A DNA stretch of 19,822 nt from positions 1 to 19,822 of the forward strand of contig JBPCJY010000133.1 in assembly GCA_051004815.1 (NCBI GenBank). The letters are read 5' to 3'. Under the pieces are notes generated by a model. The model was not told the DNA's origin and searched no databases. It was given only the letters and a program-made list of their open reading frames with translations. This document shows, in pieces, positions 14,576-19,822 of this stretch. The position numbers were made by a program, and so were the translations under genes. Numbering within the stretch: the first letter of the stretch is position 1; each line of letters starts with the position of its first letter. Source of the stretch: JBBQXY01 sp051004815 (GTDB lineage: Bacteria; Chloroflexota; Ktedonobacteria; Ktedonobacterales; Ktedonobacteraceae).

Positions 14576-14628
14576 GAGTGCGCTAGGACTTTTTGTTACT
14601 ACTGCTAACAAAAAGTCCTATTGCACTC
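14576..14628. repeat. Two-part hairpin in intergenic DNA
   Basis: AGGACTTTTTGTTA (14585-14598) pairs exactly with 14606-14619 around a 7-base loop, and GAGTGC (14576-14581) with GCACTC (14623-14628) forms a lower stem. It could be a terminator, a structured RNA or an inactive repeat. It is not next to the end of any gene I can call. Confidence 0.6.
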
Positions 14629-14649
14629 CCGAGTTGTAAATTATTTATT

Positions 14650-14822
14650 ACCAGGGCGACCGCAAGGGATCTTGCACGGGGAGGTTTTTTGGCACCTCGC
14701 TGGCCTTGTCATTCTGAGCGCCGCAAAGAATCTCTCGTGGCACAGAGATTCTTCGCGGCGCTCAGAATGACAGGCTCTGGAACTGGGCGGTGCAAAAAAC
14801 CTCCTCGTGCGGTCGCCCTGGT
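14650..14822. repeat. Composite palindromic repeat, copy 3: core inside a CCAGGGCGACC element
   Basis: The outer arms are the CCAGGGCGACC repeat (14650-14664 and 14808-14822, 15 bp exact), followed inward by an imperfect pair (14674-14696 and 14789-14810). The core hairpin at 14707-14735/14744-14772 has one mismatch. This copy joins both repeat families of the window in one structure, just downstream of the R2-like oxidase gene. Confidence 0.85.
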
Positions 14823-14849
14823 CGCCACCATGGCCTCCTCAGCAATCAT

Positions 14850-15761
14850 TCACAGGCCCTTCACGCCAATGACCTTGAGCTTCTTGCGCAGGGAATTCAT
14901 ACCGAAGTTGATAATGTCATCGGGGTTTTCGCCAAAGGCGGCAAGTACAGTGCGCTGTACTTCTGACAAGTAGAGCGTTTCGTGAATTTGTGGCATCCAA
15001 CGCGCAATGGTGTCACTGATAATGTTGGCATACTCAGGGTGCTGCTGCACAGCATCGCGTAAGAAGCGCACACCAAATAGTACATGTCGTGACTCATCTC
15101 GTGCAACAGCAGTGAAGCCCTGTTGAAAACCAGGATACCACCCCATGCGCTTGTTGCGGTTGAGCATATTGCGCTGCCCTGCCAGGGCCAACGTTCCCTC
15201 GGTGATGATATGGTAGAGCGTGACTCCCTCTACCAGGAGGGCCATATTGGTTGGTTCATCGTGCAGCTTCTGTCCTATCTCTACCAATCCCTCCAACAAA
15301 ATCTGTCTCTGCCCTGGTTGGATCAGAGGCCGAATCTTGACCAGAATGGACTCGATGTCTGGCCCTTCCATCATCAAGGCTTCGCGAAAGAACTTATCGA
15401 AGAAGGTGGCATGGCGAGCCTCGTCTACCAGTTGCGTCGTGAGGAAGATGCGCTGCTCCTCCGTTGGCACGGCGGCCAAATAGGGGATCAGCGTGTTGAC
15501 GACGCTTACTTCACCCTGGAAAAAGACGACGAAGCCGCTAATCCAAATGTGGCGATTCTCTACTGCTACCCTGGCCCAGTCTTGACGATCAATGCTGAAG
15601 TCGATGTCCTGCGTACTCCACTGCTGTTTTTCCCAGCGGTGATAGAGTTCCCGATAGCTGGGAAGGTTGGTGAGCTTATCATCTATCTCTCCTATGATGA
15701 TCTGGTCCCCACCTAGCTGCCCCAACTCCTGTAAGGAAGCTTTTGCGATATCCAGTTCCAT
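14850..15761 (-). CDS. R2-like ligand-binding oxidase (R2lox)
   Basis: This is a ferritin-like helical protein of the ribonucleotide reductase R2 superfamily, 303 residues. The carboxylate/His metal set is complete: E84, E114 and H117 (DEARH), E188, and E223 and H226 (DESRH). V87 lies three residues after E84 and Y183 five before E188, the relative positions of the Val-Tyr ether cross-link of R2lox proteins. The E188-E223 spacing (35) also matches. R2lox proteins carry a Mn/Fe centre and bind a long-chain fatty acid. No R1 subunit gene is nearby. I chose the ATG at 15761, with AAAGGA eleven bases upstream, because longer starts run through the repeat at 15816-15950. It follows the fadA/fadN-like pair on the same strand after a 271-base gap. 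The true substrate is unknown. Confidence 0.85.
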   Translation of the reverse strand: MELDIAKASLQELGQLGGDQIIIGEIDDKLTNLPSYRELYHRWEKQQWSTQDIDFSIDRQDWARVAVENRHIWISGFVVFFQGEVSVVNTLIPYLAAVPTEEQRIFLTTQLVDEARHATFFDKFFREALMMEGPDIESILVKIRPLIQPGQRQILLEGLVEIGQKLHDEPTNMALLVEGVTLYHIITEGTLALAGQRNMLNRNKRMGWYPGFQQGFTAVARDESRHVLFGVRFLRDAVQQHPEYANIISDTIARWMPQIHETLYLSEVQRTVLAAFGENPDDIINFGMNSLRKKLKVIGVKGL

Positions 15762-15815
15762 AACAGCGTGTATCCTTTCAAATAGAATATGGGAAAGAGG
15801 CGATGGCGTGATGGC

Positions 15816-15950
15816 GTGCGTAGGGACAGGGGGCCGGGCGGTGGTCGATGGAGGGCCTTGTGCCTGTCCTCGGTGGATTTGTCGAACCCCCACCAGGACA
15901 GGCACAAGGCCCCCTCATCCACGTCCCCGCTTCCCCCTGTCCCTACGCAC
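15816..15950. repeat. Nested inverted repeat with GTGCGTAGGGACAGGGGG ends
   Basis: An exact 18-bp inverted repeat (15816-15833 and 15933-15950) encloses a second one (15851-15870 and 15895-15916, two extra C in the right arm). It lies between the fadN-like and R2lox genes. The same end sequence recurs at 19730-19747. It may act as a processing or termination element, but there is no T-tract. Confidence 0.85.
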
Positions 15951-16032
15951 GAACGAGCGGCTTCGGTCTCTTTCTCAAAAATTGCCTGTGTAAGCCCAGC
16001 CAAGAGGCTGTCGCCCCTTGCAGCCCCGCTTT

Positions 16033-18423
16033 TCAATTGCGTAAGGGTTTGCCGGTCATTAAGATTGCCTGCATGCGCTCCTGGGTCTTCTCCATGCCGC
16101 AGAGGCTGAGGAACGCCTCACGTTCCAGGTCAAGTACCTGCTGCTCCTGGATGGGTGTTATCGGTGAACATTCGCCGCCGGTGACGACACGGGCAAGGTG
16201 ACGACCAACAACCGCGTCGTGTTCGCTGATAGTACCCGTGAGCAACATGTTCTCTATTTGCTGTTCCAGCACCAGGCGTGCTCCTGGCCCGGGTAGCAGC
16301 AACTGTGGTGCTGTGGGTGGCTGCCACTTCCCAGCTTCACGCGCCTCGGCCAGCCGCAAGGCATCGGCTTTGGCGTCGCGCAACAACAGGTCGCGGTTGA
16401 CGGTAATGGCATCGCTCTTGCGTAAGAAGCGTAGCTCCTGGGCCTCGACCGCGCTGGTAGAGACGGTCGCGACCGCGATGATCTCAAAAGCGCGACGCGA
16501 CGGTGTAAACGGCCCACCTGTCTTGTGAGCCAACTGGCTCTCCAAGCTGGCTCCCTGGCGTAACAGCATCTCTTTACAACCACCACCTGCCGGTACCAGG
16601 CCAACGCCCACTTCGACCAGACCGATGTAGGACTCGGCATAGGCGCGAACGTGATTGGAGTGCATGATGATTTCGCAGCCACCGCCCAATGCTCGTCCAG
16701 TAGGAGCGGCAACGACAGGGATCGGGCTGTATTTGAGCAGGTGGTGTGCTTGTTGCAGCCCGTTGATGGCCCCTTCCAACATTTTCCACTCGCCCTGCCG
16801 TGAACCCATCAGCACCAGGAGCAGATTGGCACCCGCCGAGAAATCGGCAGCCTCGTTGCCCAGCACCACCGCCCGGAACTCTTTCTGACCCTCCTCGGCG
16901 ATGTAACGCAACATATCAATGATGCCCTCGTCGATAGCGTTCATCTTGGTATGGAACTCGACACCGACCACGCCGTCGCCCAGGTCTATCAGGGCTGCCG
17001 AGCCGTTGTCGCGTATCACCTTGTTGTCCGACTTCAATGCTTCCAACGAGATCGTACCTTGTGGCCGCGGGACAGGCTGATAGGTGCCACTGTGGAAATC
17101 AAAGTATTGTCGCTGGCCCGCCGTGCCGATATAGAATGTTCCCTGCCCCTCTTTCCGCACGCGTTGTACAAGTGCTGGCAGAGGCCGCTCTTGCAGCACG
17201 TTCTGCAAAACATCGGGCTGTCGTAAGAGTACGTCCCACGTCTCGAAACTGCCCAGATCAAAATTGAAGCCCCAGCGCATCGCCTCGTCAATAGCAACAA
17301 TGCTCTCAGCAATGTCGGGTGCGATGGTAGCGGCGTAACACAGGGCATCCGTCGTGGTTTGTCGAGCGAGCGCGGAGGCGCGATCATCGCCCGACAGAAC
17401 GGTCACTATTCGCCGTTCCGCGTCGCTGATGTTGCGAGCCTCGCCTAGCGAGGGGTAGCGTACTTTCTGCTGTGCTTCGTATGCCAGCGTTTTAAGGTTC
17501 AACTCCAGGATGGTGGAGGAGCCATCGGCATTTTTCACGCGCTTATAGAAGCCCTGGCCGCTTTTCTCGCCCAGCCAACCGCGCTGCACCATCTCGCTCA
17601 TGACCTCCGGCACGCGGAACGTCTCGCGCTGTGGGTCATCGACCGCGTTTTGATACAGGTTCGCGGCGACATGGGCGGTGGTGTCCAGGCCGGAGAGGTC
17701 AGCGGTGCGGAACGTTGCCGACTTGGGCCGTCCCATATTCGGCCCCAGGATGGCATCGACCTCGCTGACTGTATATCCCTCGCGCAAGGCATAGTTCAGC
17801 GTTGACATGAAACCGTAGACACCGATGCGGTTAGCGATGAAGTTGGGCGTATCCTTGCAGAGGACAACGCCCTTGCCCAGCACCTCCGTTGCGAAGTGCT
17901 GCATAAACTGCATTAACTCCGGATCGGTATCAACGTCTGGTACCAACTCCAGCAGGCGCATATAGCGCACAGGATTGAAAAAGTGCGTGATGAGGAAGTG
18001 GCTGCGGAAATCCGCGCTGCGCCCCTCTGTCAGCATATGGGCGGGCAGGCCGGAGGTATTGGAAGTGATGATGGTGCCGGGTGTCAGCACTTGCTCGATT
18101 TTTGTATACAGAGCATGCTTAATGTCCAGCCGCTCCACCACGGCCTCGATAATCCAATCGACATCGGCCAGTTCTTCCAGGTCGTCCTCGATATTGCCCA
18201 CTGTTATCAGGCTGGCGGCGCGTTTGCTATAGAACGCGGTTGGTCGCGCTTTGAGAGCCTTTTCCAGCCCAATGCGTGCCACTTTGTCACGGTCTTTACC
18301 AGCGTCTGTCGGTACGATATCGAGCAGCAAGCTGGGGATACCGACATTGGCGAGGTGGGCGGCGATGGCTGCTCCCATCACGCCCGCACCGAGGACAGCC
18401 GCTTTATGTATGGAGTACGTCAT
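16033..18423 (-). CDS. fadN: 3-hydroxyacyl-CoA dehydrogenase/enoyl-CoA hydratase fusion (FadN-like)
   Basis: The 796-residue bifunctional enzyme hydrates enoyl-CoA and oxidises 3-hydroxyacyl-CoA with NAD. The dehydrogenase comes first: GAGVMG (12-17) is the NAD loop, SNTSGL lies at 121-126, and H147 in HFFNP is the catalytic His. The dehydrogenase C-terminal helices run to about 400. The crotonase domain is at about 475-640, with GRALGGGCE (E584) and E604 twenty residues on, matching the two catalytic Glu residues of enoyl-CoA hydratase, followed by PAGGG. This dehydrogenase-first order and length match Bacillus FadN, not E. coli FadB. The start lies two bases after the thiolase stop, with GAGAGG inside the thiolase end, so the two are translationally coupled. 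Confidence 0.93.
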   Translation of the reverse strand: MTYSIHKAAVLGAGVMGAAIAAHLANVGIPSLLLDIVPTDAGKDRDKVARIGLEKALKARPTAFYSKRAASLITVGNIEDDLEELADVDWIIEAVVERLDIKHALYTKIEQVLTPGTIITSNTSGLPAHMLTEGRSADFRSHFLITHFFNPVRYMRLLELVPDVDTDPELMQFMQHFATEVLGKGVVLCKDTPNFIANRIGVYGFMSTLNYALREGYTVSEVDAILGPNMGRPKSATFRTADLSGLDTTAHVAANLYQNAVDDPQRETFRVPEVMSEMVQRGWLGEKSGQGFYKRVKNADGSSTILELNLKTLAYEAQQKVRYPSLGEARNISDAERRIVTVLSGDDRASALARQTTTDALCYAATIAPDIAESIVAIDEAMRWGFNFDLGSFETWDVLLRQPDVLQNVLQERPLPALVQRVRKEGQGTFYIGTAGQRQYFDFHSGTYQPVPRPQGTISLEALKSDNKVIRDNGSAALIDLGDGVVGVEFHTKMNAIDEGIIDMLRYIAEEGQKEFRAVVLGNEAADFSAGANLLLVLMGSRQGEWKMLEGAINGLQQAHHLLKYSPIPVVAAPTGRALGGGCEIIMHSNHVRAYAESYIGLVEVGVGLVPAGGGCKEMLLRQGASLESQLAHKTGGPFTPSRRAFEIIAVATVSTSAVEAQELRFLRKSDAITVNRDLLLRDAKADALRLAEAREAGKWQPPTAPQLLLPGPGARLVLEQQIENMLLTGTISEHDAVVGRHLARVVTGGECSPITPIQEQQVLDLEREAFLSLCGMEKTQERMQAILMTGKPLRN

Positions 18424-18425
18424 CG

Positions 18426-19622
18426 CTATGCCAACCTCTCGATGATCGTTGCCAGGCCCTGACCACCGCCGATACAGAGCGTGGCGATACCCAGCCGCTT
18501 GTCAGCCGTCTGCAAATCGTTGATTAAGGTGGCGATGATACGCGCACCACTACAACCGAGTGGATGGCCGAGGGCGATTGCGCCCCCATGGGGATTGAGC
18601 TTCTCTTCGTCAATGCCCATGGCCTTGACCACGGAGAGCGTCTGCGCGGCAAAAGCCTCGTTGATCTCAATAATGTCGATATCGCTCAGTTGCAGTCCTG
18701 CACGTTGCAGGGCCTTTTTCATCGCTGGTACCGGCCCAATGCCCATGACATCCGGTCGCACACCAGCCACTGCCATGGAGATCACTCTGGCGAGCGGAGT
18801 AATCCCTAGTTCGCGTGCTTTGTCAGCCGACATCAGGACGGCTGCTGCTGCTCCATCATTCAATGGGCTGGAGTTACCGGCAGTGACGCTGCCACCTTTA
18901 ATAAAGGCGGGTTCCAGGCTGGCGAGCTTTACCAGTGAGGTATCGCGGCGTGGCCCTTCGTCGATTTCCATCATCGTGCCGTTGGGCAGCGGCACTGGCA
19001 CAATTTCACGCTTGAAGGTGCCGTTGTCAGTGGCGGCGATGGCCCGTTGATGGCTGCGCAGCGCGAAGGCATCCTGCGCCTCGCGACTGATGCCATATTC
19101 ACGGGCCAGGTTCTCCGCCGTCATACCCATTGGGATATAGCTGGAGTAGCCATATTCCAATTCAGCGGGAGGATAGGGTGAGCTGTTCTTCTCATCATCG
19201 CGCGACTTCAGCAGGCGCGGGTTAAAACTGGGATTGAAGCCGCCCATCGGTACCCGCGACATATTTTCGACGCCGCCCGCCACAAATACATCGCCCATAT
19301 TCAGCATAATATTCTGTGCCGCCATGTTGACCGCTTGCAGGCTAGAGGCGCAGAAGCGGTTGACGGTGACGCCGCCCGCCGTCTCTGGCAGACCCGCCAA
19401 TGCACCAACGATACGAGCCAGGTTCATACCCTGCTCGCCTTCAGGAAAGGCACAGCCAAGAATCACATCTTCGATAAGCGAACGATCAAGTTGTGGCACG
19501 CGCTCGACGGCAGCCTTCACGGCCAGCGCGGCCAGATCATCGGGGCGTACATCTTTCAATACGCCCTTGTTGGCACGTCCAATAGGAGTGCGTACCGCAC
19601 TCACAATTACTGCTTCTGCCAT
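18426..19622 (-). CDS. fadA: Acetyl-CoA acyltransferase (thiolase)
   Basis: The 398-residue thiolase cleaves 3-ketoacyl-CoA to acetyl-CoA and a shortened acyl-CoA, the last step of beta-oxidation. C91 in NRFCASSLQA is the acyl-accepting nucleophile, H353 in ALGHPLGCSG the activating His, and C383 in LCIGGGQG the second catalytic Cys. VENMSRVPMG and EINEAFAAQ are further family hallmarks. AAGGAGA lies about nine bases before the ATG. It heads the operon with the fadN-like gene, as in the fadNA arrangement of Firmicutes but with order reversed. Because of the fusion partner, a degradative role is more likely than the biosynthetic acetoacetyl-CoA thiolase role, which would look similar. Confidence 0.94.
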   Translation of the reverse strand: MAEAVIVSAVRTPIGRANKGVLKDVRPDDLAALAVKAAVERVPQLDRSLIEDVILGCAFPEGEQGMNLARIVGALAGLPETAGGVTVNRFCASSLQAVNMAAQNIMLNMGDVFVAGGVENMSRVPMGGFNPSFNPRLLKSRDDEKNSSPYPPAELEYGYSSYIPMGMTAENLAREYGISREAQDAFALRSHQRAIAATDNGTFKREIVPVPLPNGTMMEIDEGPRRDTSLVKLASLEPAFIKGGSVTAGNSSPLNDGAAAAVLMSADKARELGITPLARVISMAVAGVRPDVMGIGPVPAMKKALQRAGLQLSDIDIIEINEAFAAQTLSVVKAMGIDEEKLNPHGGAIALGHPLGCSGARIIATLINDLQTADKRLGIATLCIGGGQGLATIIERLA

Positions 19623-19729
19623 AAATGGTATCTCCTTGTTATATCTGTTGTGTTGTTTTCTATGCTTGCACGCGTCCTGGTTGTGGGACGTTTCCCTACA
19701 CCACCCTTACACGGGGTAGGTTTTTCGGA

Positions 19730-19748
19730 GTGCGTAGGGACAGGGGGC
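19730..19748. repeat. Second copy of the GTGCGTAGGGACAGGGGG repeat end
   Basis: This matches the left end of the nested repeat at 15816-15833 exactly and continues with one more shared base. The rest of the element would lie beyond the window, where the sequence breaks down. Confidence 0.7.
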
Positions 19749-19776
19749 GGACGTGGCGGCAGATGGGGGGCGCTGT

Positions 19777-19822
19777 GGGGGGGGGGGGGGGAAGAAAAAA
19801 GAAAAAAAAAACGAAAACAAAA
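19777..19822. other. Homopolymer tract, probable assembly or read-end artefact
   Basis: Fifteen G residues in a row (19777-19791) are followed by a run made almost only of A with scattered G and C to the last base. This composition is unlike anything else in the window and directly follows a repeat end. It is best read as low-quality contig-end sequence. Confidence 0.75.

Noticed and set aside
14850..15761. Ribonucleotide reductase beta subunit (nrdB)
   Set aside because: No R1 gene is adjacent, and the Val and Tyr at the R2lox cross-link positions plus the fatty-acid gene context favour R2lox.
15762..15905. N-terminal extension of the R2-like oxidase
   Set aside because: It reads through the nested repeat at 15816-15950 and yields a Pro/Thr-rich sequence unlike the family.
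19777..19791. G-quadruplex or phase-variable G-tract
   Set aside because: It is one uninterrupted homopolymer followed by A-rich noise at the very end, which looks like an artefact.
1..19822. CRISPR array, tRNA or rRNA gene, transposase
   Set aside because: Reading through the window I found no regularly spaced direct repeats, no tRNA-like cloverleaf or T-arm motif, no rRNA segment and no transposase motif. The repeats are palindromic and dispersed.

Overview
The window reads as bacterial chromosome from the Chloroflexota, most likely the Ktedonobacteria. This is an inference from dispersed palindromic repeats (cores GTCATTCTGAGCG and CCAGGGCGACC), an ATPase-less double Clp_N protein, and heptose and sulfate-activation genes beside Bacillus-like fatty-acid oxidation genes. 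No rRNA or tRNA gene is visible to settle it. Both ends lie in repeats. The right end decays into a 15-G run and an A-rich tract, so the window is probably a whole contig broken at repeats.

Left block (about 0.6-5.8 kb, + strand): an alkaline-phosphatase-superfamily hydrolase, APS kinase (cysC), ATP sulfurylase (sat), a heptose-7-phosphate kinase (hddA) and a GmhA-type phosphoheptose isomerase. ATP sulfurylase and APS kinase turn sulfate into PAPS. The isomerase and kinase turn sedoheptulose 7-phosphate into heptose 1,7-bisphosphate. No sulfate-reduction gene is present, so a cell-surface glycan role for both pathways is plausible. A GalE-like sugar-nucleotide epimerase converges on this block from the minus strand.

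Middle block (about 7-14.3 kb): three minus-strand genes encode a degenerate GGDEF protein with a T2SSE_N/MshEN-like C-terminus, an unrecognised helical protein, and a tandem Clp_N protein with no ATPase. Plus-strand genes then encode an acyl-CoA dehydrogenase, a membrane-anchored lytic transglycosylase and a class I methyltransferase. A small minus-strand protein of unknown function follows.

Right block (about 14.8-19.6 kb, minus strand, transcribed right to left): thiolase (fadA-like), a hydroxyacyl-CoA dehydrogenase/enoyl-CoA hydratase fusion (fadN-like), and an R2-like ligand-binding oxidase. The first two are almost certainly one operon for fatty-acid beta-oxidation, and the acyl-CoA dehydrogenase at 10.3 kb could supply the first step. 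The oxidase keeps every diagnostic residue of a family known to bind long-chain fatty acids, so its position is suggestive.

Intergenic DNA is dense with nested palindromes. Three copies of one core hairpin each sit inside a different outer inverted repeat.
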